From Paracamarosporium sp. OC-R06-R3 (Eukaryota; Ascomycota; Dothideomycetes; Pleosporales; Didymosphaeriaceae): a stretch of 64,000 nt of DNA. Below, one piece after another: positions 10,374 to 20,261 of the stretch. Within the stretch, counting starts at the first letter, position 1. The number at the start of each line of letters is the position of its first letter. Both the position numbers and the translations under genes were made by a program. The stretch lies in contig JACVRA010000087.1 in the NCBI GenBank assembly GCA_019828545.1, positions 1 through 64,000 on the forward strand. The letters run 5' to 3'. Under the pieces are notes generated by a model that saw only the letters and a program-made list of their open reading frames with translations, ran no database searches and was not told the DNA's origin.

Positions 10374-13131
10374 ATGACAAAAGACTGGGATGCGGTCAAG
10401 GGAGGTAGGACTTGCTTACTACCTGAATGCGTATTACCCTTCTTGCTAACTTCCTTTCTCCTTTGTCACAGAGATTGAGAATCTCTCCTGGGTGCAAAAG
10501 AAGAGGTTGGATGAAGTTCGAAAGATTATGGAGAGCCAGCATGGGTTTAAGGCGTCGTGAGTAATCTTGCTGTGGCATGTGTTTTTCATGTTTCTAATGT
10601 GGACTAGTACACGAGCGTATCGTATGAAGTTGAGGTAGGAATTTAACGCAATGTGTAATCGATATACCATAACGCTAACTTTCGTAATACATAGCGAATG
10701 GGGGTACACCACAAGAGCATCAGCCCGGAAGTCGGCTAAGAATCCGAAAGGGAAGAAGCGGAAACGACAACAAGATGACGATGGTGAAGATGAAAGCGAC
10801 AGTGACTCAACCGTGACGGAGCCCGCTCGTGATCAGGAACAAGCACCAAGTCATGAAGACATACCTCGAGATTCAATGAACTTGGAAACCGCTCTACTTG
10901 GTAGAGCAACTGTCAGAGCGGCTTCTGCGGACGCAGATAGAGATTTTAACTCAAACTCAGTTATATTACAAGGCTCTGAAGAGTGAGTAGTGCAATAGCA
11001 ATACACAAGTTGCGCATTAACCCTTTGTAGCCTTCTTCCACCGATACCTTATGATGACACCACTGAGCTTACTCCAGAGGCTGGCTCTTCTTCGGAAAAT
11101 GTTGGAGCTATCAGAGTGAGCGGCGTGGTGATGAGCATGCTCGCTGCTCTTCTGGATAACGACTCTCAAAGGCTCGAAACGCTCCTCATGCAGCATCCAG
11201 GCCATATGAATCTTCCAATTGGCCAACCATTTGATGTTCCCGGCAGTCGTTTCTATAACCATCCCGCAATTAATAGCTGTGTTATTCTTCAACACCCAGG
11301 ACAAAGATTATTGGACATTGCAAGCGCCATACCTACCGCTCCAGGTGTGTGGGTTCTGTTGGCGCATGGAGGTAAAGGCTCAAAACACCCTCTCGGCACA
11401 GACCTTGCCCTTCATAATGCGATAAAGAACGGGCGGATTTACACGGTGCAGGCACTATTGATGCCTGATCGATCGAATGTACATGGAGAGCCAGGTACAT
11501 TGTGGAAGCCGATCCTTCAAGCTGTGTACTGGAATCAACCACAGATCGTTCGTCTATTAATTGATCGTGGCGCAAGCGTGAATGCAACATCACCGTGGGT
11601 AGATGGCACGCTAAAGAATGCGCTTTTACACTGCACTGAGAGGAGAGAGAGAGACTTTCTCAATACAACAGCAAGAGAGAGTTGCAACAAGATCCTCAAG
11701 ACACTGCTCAATGCTGGCGCTGACATCCATGCTCGACCAGGCGGGGAAGGATCACCGACCGTTTTCGAATCCTTTCTTCGCCCATGGCAGGATGACCCCC
11801 ATTGGATATCCAAGCTTAGTGCGGAAGAAATGGAATGCCTTGAGGAGTTTATTAGAAAAGGCGCGGATCTGAAGACGCCGTTCATGGGCTTCACTTGTGG
11901 CGCACACTCGTATAACCATTTCCAGCATCAAGTTCTCTGGCATACCACTCCAGCTACTGCTCGGTTGCTCATTGACCACGCTGCTCCGACTCTAGAAGGA
12001 AATGGGAACACATTGTTGCATGAGATCGTTGGATCTTGTCCGGATGCAAAGAGGCACCCTTCAGATACGCTTAGAGATATCGAAGTGCTCCTAGGGCGGG
12101 GTGCTGATCCGAATCTTCTAGATGAGTCACTCTTCTCGCCACTTCGGCGATGCATTGAAAAGTGTCCCGCAGTCGACATTATTCCGCGTTTACGCCTGCT
12201 TCTCGATGGGGGAGCTGATCCCGAGCTCAAATATAGTAATCGTTTACCTCCATATGTATTGGCTGCACGGACGTTCGAGGAGCCTCTTCGCTCCCAAATT
12301 ATGGATTTTCTTGTCGCAAAAGTCAAAGGGCGTCAACCTCGTGTTGTATATGATGACACATTTACATGGACTTCTGGATACTTTCCCATTCCGAATGAGC
12401 CGAGTTGGGAGCAAGTACAATCATACAGCGGGCAGAATGGCGATTTTAATGCTAACCTGGAGCGCATGATTCCTGAAGATGTGCGGACAGTCTTTCAGAG
12501 GGCCTGTTTCAGCGTCGCCAGCATTAACTTTCTTAACGAAGCAACGCTAAGGGCAAAGATGTCGCATCCTCTGCCACCTACCGCCATGCAGAAAGACGAG
12601 ATCTACCAAGCTGTCGCTCAGAGACAAGTGTGCGGCTTACCCGTCTATACTTTCGACCAGGATTTCGTCATGCTCCTTCTGAAGCCGAATCTGGCTCCTG
12701 TTCTGCCAATATACCCTGCATCAAACTCACCAGCTTCAGAGACTTTCCTCCTCCCTCATCAAACTCCGATCACCTCTACCGCGCAAGACGAACCTACTGT
12801 TCTGGCAACTTCGACGACGTTCCGATTCAATGCATCGTCCACTCCCGCACCCAACAGAGTCAGTAACTCCCGGAGCCCTAGTGATAAATATGATATCGAC
12901 TTCTCTATGCCTGAAACCACCATGATTAGATGGCCTCATCCAGGCGATCGGACAAGACCGGGCGATGTCCGAATGGCAAAAGAAAGTGTATTGCGATATC
13001 TATGCGAGACTTGTGCGAATGGAAATTTTCTGACCAAAGGGGAGCTGGATAAGCATACAGTGGAACATGAACATAGTAAATGGTGCGCTGAAGAAGGATG
13101 CAGGAGGAGGTTCTGTGTACAACGGCCGTAA
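10374..13131 (+). CDS. Clr5-domain protein with ankyrin-type repeats
   Basis: Exons 10374-10404, 10472-10556, 10608-10634 (27 nt), 10695-10982, 11031-13131; 843 residues. The first four exons assemble a Clr5 domain at the N-terminus, with W..VK..IENLSWVQKKRLDEV, then HGFKAS, then EWGYTTR; this putative DNA/chromatin-associated module occurs in many ascomycete proteins. A basic KNPKGKKRKR stretch and an acidic Ser/Asp segment follow. From about residue 150 come degenerate ankyrin-like units (for example LLIDRGASVNA, LLNAGADIHA, LLGRGADPNL, LLLDGGADPEL). The tail holds CETC with later paired His and CAEEGC, like an incomplete zinc finger. Function unknown; nuclear regulation is an inference from Clr5. 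Confidence 0.82.
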
Positions 13132-13393
13132 GACTTATGGCCGGAGAGATGCCGGTCTCCGAGCAACACCAGAACATGTCCGAAGCAGCTACAACACCGT
13201 ACACTTCCAAAGTCCTACTCTCTCGGCCTGACCCTCGGCCGAATTATGGTTTGAACCTGAATCGCAAAATATATAATATCTATTTCACGCTCACAAAATG
13301 TTCAAACGATACATCACGACTGTTACTGCCCTGGAAGACTACATAGATTACCTCGCACCGAACAGATTTTCTACAACACCTAAGCTTCTCAAC

Positions 13394-14416
13394 ATGGATA
13401 GCGTTCCTCGAGCGCCGGAGGACATTCTTCAACTCGCCAACCTCAACCCTGAACTTGCGCAATGGCTCCAAGCGCATCCACCGCCTCCACCACCTCAGGA
13501 TCTTCCTACTATGAGGGGTGTATACGAGAAAATCAACCTACACTACTTCGAGACGCTCACTGCAGGCTTCACTGCTGATATTCAAATCGAGTCTCGTGTC
13601 ATTACAGGAAGAGACAACCACGAGATCCCCATCCGAGTCTACCGGACCGCATCCTCTACTACTCCAGGCTCCCTCATCGTCAACATCCACGGTGGTGCTA
13701 AGGTCATGGGTACCCTCACTGACGAAGAGGCACACTGCCGCATCTTCGCCCACGAGTTCAACGCAACCTGCATCAACATCGACTACCGCCTTGCCCCAGA
13801 ACACAAGTCTCCCACCATGGTATACGATTGCTGGGACGTAATTCAGTGGGCAGCGAGCCATGCTTCTGAAATCGGTGCAGACCCCCGTAAAGGCTTTATC
13901 ATCCAAGGCTCCTCAGCAGGCGCGCAGATGGTCGATGTGATGGGCCACCTCTCCCGCGACGAACATCTCGACCCTCCGATCACAGGTCTCCTCGAAATCT
14001 GCACCAACGCCTGTCAATATAATGCCATTCCGCCTCAATACGCTTCAGAGTTCCTCAGCTGGGGCCAGGATATCAAGGGCGGTGTTCCGCGCGAAGGTCT
14101 CCTGCGCTTCTATGAACTCACAGGTGCGGCTGAAGACCCAGCGCATCGGTTTAATTCTCCATTGTTGTGGCCTGGTGGACATAAAGGGTTGCCTCCGGTG
14201 TTCTTGCAGGTCCATGGGAGGGACTTTGTAAGGGACTCGGCACTGATTTATGAGCGAGTTTTGAGGGAGGAGGGTGTGGATGTGAGAATGAAAGTTTATC
14301 CGGGTGTGCCGCATGGGTTTAATACAATGTTTTGTGAGACTGAAGTCGCGAGGGGGCATGAGAAGGATACGTTGGATGGGCTGAGGTGGTTGTTGGGATT
14401 GACCAACAAAGAGTGA
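13394..14416 (+). CDS. Alpha/beta hydrolase, HSL-type esterase/lipase
   Basis: Carboxylic ester hydrolase of the hormone-sensitive-lipase group; substrate unknown, no signal peptide. Single exon, 340 residues from the ATG at 13394 (A at -3, G at +4). An in-frame ATG at 13298 would add 32 residues that do not look conserved, so I prefer the inner start. Visible: HGGA at 99-102, YRLAPEHK, nucleophile elbow G-S-S-A-G with Ser174, probable Asp277 in GRDFVRD, and His307 in PHGF. The family usually reads HGGG at the oxyanion site; here the third Gly is Ala followed by Lys. The gene sits tandem behind the Clr5-ankyrin gene, 262 bp downstream. Confidence 0.88.
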   Translation: MDSVPRAPEDILQLANLNPELAQWLQAHPPPPPPQDLPTMRGVYEKINLHYFETLTAGFTADIQIESRVITGRDNHEIPIRVYRTASSTTPGSLIVNIHGGAKVMGTLTDEEAHCRIFAHEFNATCINIDYRLAPEHKSPTMVYDCWDVIQWAASHASEIGADPRKGFIIQGSSAGAQMVDVMGHLSRDEHLDPPITGLLEICTNACQYNAIPPQYASEFLSWGQDIKGGVPREGLLRFYELTGAAEDPAHRFNSPLLWPGGHKGLPPVFLQVHGRDFVRDSALIYERVLREEGVDVRMKVYPGVPHGFNTMFCETEVARGHEKDTLDGLRWLLGLTNKE

Positions 14417-15040
14417 GGCATTATGTCCATATCATACGATTTTCGTGGAGGCCAAAAGGATACAATAGCACTTTGAAGTCGGTCGTTTTCTTGCTCTCCT
14501 CATGAAGGACAATTTTCCACGTAGACCTTACTGGCCTATTCGCTCTTATGCATTCTTACCACGTTCCTATTCCTATGGACTGTGAGAATTGGCCATCGTC
14601 GGAAGAATTCCATGTTGTGAGTAGTCTACATTTCTAGAAAACCCAGGCACCGGTATCACCTGCGCTCTTGGGCCTAGGGGACCCTCACACGTGACGTACT
14701 GATCATCTTTAATTTGCTCCTGTTTCGGCACGCTAGCCGTGTATGTTCATCGCGCATATCGTTCCGGTCAATTCTCCGAAACTTGTTCATGCAATTAACA
14801 ACCTTGTACAGATGGACAGCACTATACACCACGTTTGGTGCGCGCCTTCATGTAATTCGTCGCCGGCGCAGGTTGATCCAGGTACGCATGGCGCGTCCCT
14901 CGGTTGCAATTGTACCTGCAGAAACCAATATTCTGATGACGATCGGCATGTTCAAGACGGTGCGATGATCGTGATATAAATACACATCTTGATCAACCAC
15001 ATGGCGGCAGGCATCACGACCTGCCAAGCCAAACATTGAG
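14417..15040. other. Intergenic: promoter of the secreted phosphodiesterase
   Basis: No gene seen. A TATAAATA box at 14975-14982 lies about 60 bp before the start at 15041. Confidence 0.5.
14975..14982 (+). promoter_or_regulatory. TATA box of the EEP-jacalin gene
   Basis: TATAAATA, 58 bp upstream of the ATG at 15041, followed by a CA-rich leader. Position and sequence fit a strong regulated core promoter. Confidence 0.5.
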
Positions 15041-16543
15041 ATGATTCCTCCCACGTCATTCGTTGGGCTTCTAAGCCTCCTGCCTGTCGCTCTGTCCGCC
15101 GCTACGACAGGGACGTTCGATATCCTCACCTTCAATGTGGCTGGCCTCCCCGCTTTTTTGAACGGTAACGACGTGCCCGGCGACAAGACCGAGAACACTG
15201 CGCGCATTGGTCAACTCTTCGCTGAGTACGATACCGATCTTATCCATGTACAAGAAGACTTCAACTACCATGCTACACTGTATGCAAATGATGACCACCC
15301 ATATCGTACTGCGACAAGCGGGGGTGTACCGTTTGGGGACGGCTTGAACACGTTGTCCAACTTTGACTGGGTAGATTTTGAGAGGACCAAATGGGATGAG
15401 TGCAGTAAGTAAGATGAATTTGACGGTTTAGATGAGAATAGTCGCTGAGTGGTGTCTTTTGTTTTACTTTAGGCAATGCTAGTGGCGCGGACTGCCTTAC
15501 GCCAAAAGGCTTCACCTTCATGCGAGCGAAGATTAGCGAAGGAGTATGGGTGGACTTCTACAACTTGCATGCCGATGCTGGGTAAATGCGATCAACTTTC
15601 ATATTGCCTACCCAAAGCTGACAGTGCTAGTACCGAGACTGCAGACAACACCGCCCGCGCTGCCAACTTGCGCCAGGTTTCTGAGCACATCAAAACCTAC
15701 TCCGCTGGAAACTCTGTACTTGTCTTTGGGGACACAAACTCGCGTTACACACGATCGGAGGATGTTCCTCGTCTTTTTAGCACAGACAATGGTATGACTG
15801 ATGCATGGGTCCAGCTAGCCAAGGGAGGCGTAGCACCGGCGGCAGGTAGTGATGCCCTGCTTTGCGATAACCCTTCGCCTACCACTTCGTGCGAGATCGT
15901 TGACAAGGTGTGGTATCGTGGCTCGCCGTCGTTGACTTTGACTGCTACGAAGTTTCAGTATGCTGGAAGTCAGTACCTGCAAGCTAACGGTAGCATTCTG
16001 AGCGATCATGATCCCGTGCTTGTGGACTTCAAATGGACTGTGAGCGATAAGTTGAGGGTATCGGATCCGTACGGTGGCGCATATGGCACGTTCTACAACG
16101 ATATCTCAACGGTGAGTAGGAATGCTTGCCTTGAATCATTGCCATCGCTAATTTGAGCCCTTGATGAACAGCTCTCCAGTATTTCCTCTCCGAAGGCTTC
16201 CTCCATTACTCTCCGTGGGGAAAGTCGCTTGGATGCTGTTTCGCTCACTCTGTCCTCTGGACAAACCTTCACCCATGGCGGCACCGGAGGCACTGCCTAT
16301 ACGCTGAAACTCAACTCTGGAGAGAGCTTCACGAGCGCTACTATTTGCCAGGGTACATATAGCAGCAAAGTCAGGGTTTTTTATATGCAGGTCACGACTA
16401 GCGCAGGACGAACGGTAGCTGCAGGAACTAAGAACAGCGATTGTGTGACTAGAACTGCCGAGAGTGGCTGGGGCATCGTGGGCTTCACGGGTAGATCTGG
16501 AGATGAGGTTGACCGTGTCGCGCTTGTTTATGGAAAGTTGTAA
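15041..16543 (+). CDS. Secreted DNase-I-like phosphodiesterase with jacalin-like domain
   Basis: Exons 15041-15404, 15473-15581, 15631-16111, 16172-16543; 441 residues. A signal peptide (about 20 residues, ending near LSA) precedes an endonuclease/exonuclease/phosphatase fold with its metal and catalytic motifs: FNVAGLP, HVQED, FYNLHADAG, GDTNSR and SDHDPV. The last exon codes a separate beta-prism unit (GGTGGTAYTLKL, GWGIVGFTGRSGDEVDRV) of jacalin type, a sugar-binding module. The substrate could be nucleic acid, a sphingomyelin-type lipid or inositol phosphates; sequence alone does not decide. The third exon acceptor is a CAG/TAG tandem; I chose the distal TAG because the CTGAC branch point lies too close to the first. 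Confidence 0.87.
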
Positions 16544-17095
16544 TATAGGGATATAAGCACGAATTACTCTTATTGCAATGCGTCGAGCAAGGTAATAGCA
16601 ATATTCGTGGTGTTGACAGGATTGAGCTCAGGATCAACCAAGCATGGCTATGCGCGCCCGCTACGACAGCGACATCTCATCCTTTCTCTTGGTCTCAGCT
16701 CCCCAAACACCACCAGTTAACATTTCTCATCAACATAAGCCTTTTTTAATCCAATGAGAACCTCGCCAAATAACTGGAGCGTAAGCGCTAATTTGCAACG
16801 GTCGCAAAGGACATCAGCCTCACCAATTTTGCTGACGCTTGGCTACATCTTCCTACGATTCGTGGCGCGAAAACTCTTTGCCCAGTTTCAGCCTCCTCAC
16901 TTACAAATGTCGATATTTTTGGTTCCCATACCAAATCGTGCAGAACCTTATTTTGACCTACATACCACGGGCTTTATCCTAAAATATACGAGCGTGAATA
17001 ATACTATCAATGCGTTCATATAGTTTGAGCCCTGCCCAACATGCGTCGAGACTTCAGTCAAGCAACGGTTCATTTCCTTTCTGTCTAACACGTGT
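16544..17095. other. Intergenic, nothing recognised
   Basis: Spacer between two plus-strand genes; should contain the promoter of the four-span membrane protein. No supported gene. Confidence 0.5.
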
Positions 17096-18272
17096 ATGAT
17101 GCCGCACTCTCGCGCACCTTCTCTCAACACACGCGTGTCTCGATTTCGCGACGGCTACGATTACGACGAATCGCTAGCTTCGAACGAACACGTCCTCCGC
17201 TCTCGCGATTCTTCTCCAACTGCGGCCTCGCGCGGACGTACTTCAATCTTCAGAGAACACAACGACCCTGCGTTGGGTACCACACTCTTTAGTGCAGATC
17301 CAATGGTGCACAGTGACATCGACCTCTCCCGTCCCGAAACTCATTACGATCCGCATGCTTCCAGAGATACCACCGCACTTATCGCGCCAACAATCCACGT
17401 CGAGAAAGCAAGGCGAGGGTCTAGAGAGAGAGAAGGAACACCATCCAGTGAAGATGAGCGTCTCCTTGCGCAAGCGCGGAAGCATGCAGATGCACATGTT
17501 GGCGCGTACGTGCAGCAGCAGCGACGAAAAGAAGCAGCTGCACACAGAGAGCCTGCCCCGCAACTTAGCAACTCTCGAAGATTCTATGTCACGCGATGGG
17601 TACTACGTATCATGTCGTGTTGCGTCAGCGTTGCGATCGCCGCAGTGTTGCTTGACACGTTGAACACGCACAAGAAAACCAAAGAAATCAAACAGGCATT
17701 CAAGAACGGGGACGGAGGCGGCATCATGAATGTCTGGCCCGAGCTTATGAAGATGCATCCCACGATTCTCATGTTATCTGTTGCAGGGACTGCAGCTGTG
17801 CTGAGCCTGCTCCTGAGTATTGCAAGCATCAACAAGACAGTGAGTGCACTCGCATCAGTCAACGTCAGTGTGTAAATATTTACCAATCGTTAGGTCCGTC
17901 GCATGACCAAGACAGGCAATATCGCCACCATACTCATCTCCTTCATCTGCCTTGCCCTTTGGATTGCTACGACAACGTACTACGCTTCTTGGGACACAAA
18001 AGAGACACACTGGGATCTCATGTCGTGGTCTTGCAAACACAGTAAGGCGGAAGCTAGCTACAACCATGTCAACTACGGAGAGATCTGCACTGAGATGGTA
18101 AGCAAGCTGTGCTATGGCATGTATGAGTCTAGATCACTAATATGTGTTGTAGCGTTTCGCATTTTGGGCTGCTGTCGGTTTAGCAATCCTCGAGTTTATC
18201 AATTTGTTGTTGTTTATTGTTTGGTTTGTCAGGACTAGGAGCGCGCGGAAGTATGCGAAGCTTAGCGGATAA
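17096..18272 (+). CDS. Four-span membrane protein, ascomycete-specific, function unknown
   Basis: Exons 17096-17839, 17894-18097, 18153-18272; 355 residues. The N-terminal 160 residues are polar and Arg/Ser rich, probably cytosolic and disordered. Four hydrophobic helices follow: one after YVTRWVLRIMSCC, one in ILMLSVAGTAAVLSLLLS, one in TILISFICLALWIA and one in FAFWAAVGLAILEFINLLLF. Between helices 3 and 4 lies a loop with two Cys (SWSC and ICTEM). The layout resembles MARVEL-like tetraspan proteins of fungal plasma membranes, but I see no diagnostic motif. The start could also be the second Met codon. Confidence 0.8.
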
Positions 18273-18563
18273 GCCGATGGGTGTCGGGTGCGACGCGAGC
18301 ATGGGGCCAACGCGATCTATGCTTGTTAAGCAGCTGAGATATTGCTGTCTAATACCATACCTGCCTTTATGTACACTCACCCAAACTAATTCAGCTAAAT
18401 TCCTTAGGTCTCTATGTCATGTTTCCTCATACGTTGTTCTTGATGGTAACATCAACTCTAATATCACAGGTCCAGAATGACACGTACGCTAATTGGTTCA
18501 TGTAAGTAGTCGCTTATCCCATATTGAGAGCCACAATGTTGAATTTGAATTGCGGACGAACTT
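18273..18563. other. 3' flank entering gene-poor block
   Basis: No gene seen. Marks the left border of a 6-kb gene-poor block that ends at the carboxylesterase gene. Confidence 0.4.
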
Positions 18564-18564
18564 C

Positions 18565-18577
18565 TTCAACCAGTGAA
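18565..18577 (+). repeat. 13-bp direct repeat, left copy
   Basis: TTCAACCAGTGAA, identical to 19549-19561. Flanking bases differ on both sides, so the match is exactly 13 bp. It borders the AT-rich island. Confidence 0.6.
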
Positions 18578-19159
18578 CAAGAAACCAATAAATCAGCGAA
18601 AGCTGATCTGATTGATTAATAATCATTTTGTTTCGTCCAAAGTCGATTAGCTAGGACCATGGAAGTTCGTAATAGGTCAACAACGTCAAGATTAGTTTGT
18701 TAAAGCAGTACTAATAAATTGCAGCTATAGGAACTACAAAGCAGTAGATACTACTGCCTTCGTGTAAGTTATATTATACTAACTGCAGGCATGCTTTATT
18801 AAGCTAATCTAATTTAAATCTAACTCCGTCTACAACATAAAGTTACACAATATTCTTAAAGCAATAAGCTACTTACATTTAAGCCTTAGATAACTTAGTC
18901 TAAGGTAATTGTTTCTTAAGCCTAGAATCTAACTATATAAAATGTATCTAAGTAGATGCAGCTACTTATACTACTAAATCTTATAAATCTTTTTATGTAT
19001 TAAGATCTATGTTTATTGCTGTTGTATCGGCGCAGGTAGTCAAAAGGTCGGTGCTAGGTGTGCTCCGGGCAGAGGCATATGGGAGTGCGTGATAAGAGGT
19101 AAACCAAAGATCAATTGACTAGCCTATAGGCCTGGTACGAAAGGATACCGAAAAGCTAC

Positions 19160-19161
19160 NN
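19160..19161. other. Assembly gap (NN)
   Basis: Two undetermined bases inside the AT-rich island, most likely a collapsed or joined repeat in the assembly. The true length between the flanks is unknown. Confidence 0.95.
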
Positions 19162-19548
19162 GATTAGTAGGATCAAGCCCAAGCCTCGTTACAGCTGTAA
19201 ATCTAATCTAAATTAGGTGTAATAAAAGTAAATCTATACTCCTTACTGCAGAAGAATAGCACTAATATTAAGCAGAACTAAAGAAGCAATACGCATAAAA
19301 ATAAGGTAAACTAATTAAAGAGAATTACAAAGAGTATAAGAGTATAGTATAAGAATAATATAAATTATACTTATTAGTAAGAATATATTAGCTTATCTAG
19401 GATATTAAGAAGGCTAGGGTCATTAACTTTATACGTTAGCTTGCCACTCCAGTAGCGGCATAAGGTGCAATCATCTATGGTGGAGCGGCTCGAACTTGGC
19501 ACATTGCCATGACGGGGGTTGATAGTTCATTAAGGAATTCATTAGTAA

Positions 19549-19561
19549 TTCAACCAGTGAA
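19549..19561 (+). repeat. 13-bp direct repeat, right copy
   Basis: TTCAACCAGTGAA, identical to 18565-18577. It marks the return to balanced base composition. Confidence 0.6.
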
Positions 19562-19726
19562 GAAGCTGAGGTATAGGCCGTAGTCTATACGACGAGCCCT
19601 GTCCACATCGTTAAGAATACATGAAACGAGTGAACCATATACAATGCGGATGATCCCATCTCCCAAATTTACTGATGGACTCCGAAGACCCATACATAAA
19701 GAAGCCCCGCAAATAGCTAGCACCAA

Positions 19727-19775
19727 CGCCTATATAACATGAACTCAATCCGTCGCGACATATCCTCGTAAAATG
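19727..19775 (+). promoter_or_regulatory. TATA box plus leader, copy A of a diverged pair
   Basis: CTATATAA followed by ATGAACTCAATC, then TCGCGACA and ATCCTC, leading to an ATG at 19773 with a short frame that stops within a dozen codons. It resembles 22722-22777 over about 50 bp with small gaps. It looks like a surviving core promoter whose gene has decayed or been lost. Confidence 0.35.
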
Positions 19776-19804
19776 CTCTCTTCCTCTCTCGATTCAAGGA
19801 TTGA

Positions 19805-20039
19805 CTAAGGCTTTCTCTTGTTTTCGCTTGACCAAGGATCATTCTTACCAGTCAACCAGGTTTGGACCGCTGCCGACGACGAATTCTGAGATGATTGGGT
19901 GGTCTGTGAGGTCGATGGCTGGTTCTGATTTCCAGACGAGCCTTTGGCTTGCTGGCCAGATGAGTTGTTAGCGTTATTGCTGGGTCAAACATGTTAGTTG
20001 GAAATATATGAAGGGGGTCTTGGTTACTGACCCGGACAT
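19805..20039 (-). CDS. Small Ser/Gln/Asn-rich protein, 60 residues
   Basis: Exons (minus) 20039-20032 and 19979-19805 join to a 60-residue frame; the intron of 52 nt has a GTCAGT donor, an AACTAAC branch point and a CAG acceptor. The predicted protein is dominated by Ser, Gln and Asn, with a WLTGKNDPW motif near the end and a basic KRKP tail. No signal peptide or membrane segment. Support: a TATAAATA box at 20254-20261 upstream on the same strand, a CA- and CT-rich leader of about 200 nt, and a clean fungal intron. No known family is recognised. Without expression data a chance frame cannot be excluded. Confidence 0.5.
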
Positions 20040-20253
20040 GATAGCTGTTTTGTCCTAGGTATTTGTACGAAACATAGACTAGATGTAATGAGGGATGGGC
20101 CGAATGGAAATCAGAAGCGTCGTCCAACTCGTTTGAAAGTCTAATAGTGGTGATACGTGGATTAAGAGAGAGATGACTCAACAGCGAGAATGAGTTTGAG
20201 GATATTGTGGTGATGTTGTCGAATGAGTGGTAATTTGATACTGTGCTTGCCCT

Positions 20254-20261
20254 TATTTATA
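20254..20261 (-). promoter_or_regulatory. TATA box of the 60-residue gene
   Basis: TATAAATA on the minus strand, about 215 bp before the start at 20039, followed by a leader with ACAACATCACCAC-like and CT-rich stretches typical of regulated fungal promoters. Confidence 0.45.

Larger units (their letters stand above)
18565..19561. mobile_element. AT-rich, CpG-poor island, probable RIP-degraded repeat
   Basis: The composition changes abruptly to a sequence dominated by TA, TTA and CTAA words. I count only two CpG in 18721-19020, far fewer than in neighbouring DNA, and no open frame of note survives. The island is bracketed by an exact 13-bp direct repeat (TTCAACCAGTGAA) at 18565-18577 and 19549-19561. 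A less altered patch lies near 19025-19160. Such composition is what repeat-induced point mutation leaves of a transposon, and the direct repeat could be a target-site duplication. Family not identifiable; the NN gap at 19160-19161 interrupts it. Confidence 0.5.

Noticed and set aside
13298..13393. Upstream start of the HSL-type esterase
   Set aside because: The added 32 residues look non-conserved and the inner ATG has better context; kept only as an alternative.
18582..18620. Small hairpin (ATCAGC/GCTGAT) at the island border
   Set aside because: Six-base stem is too short to call an element end or terminator.
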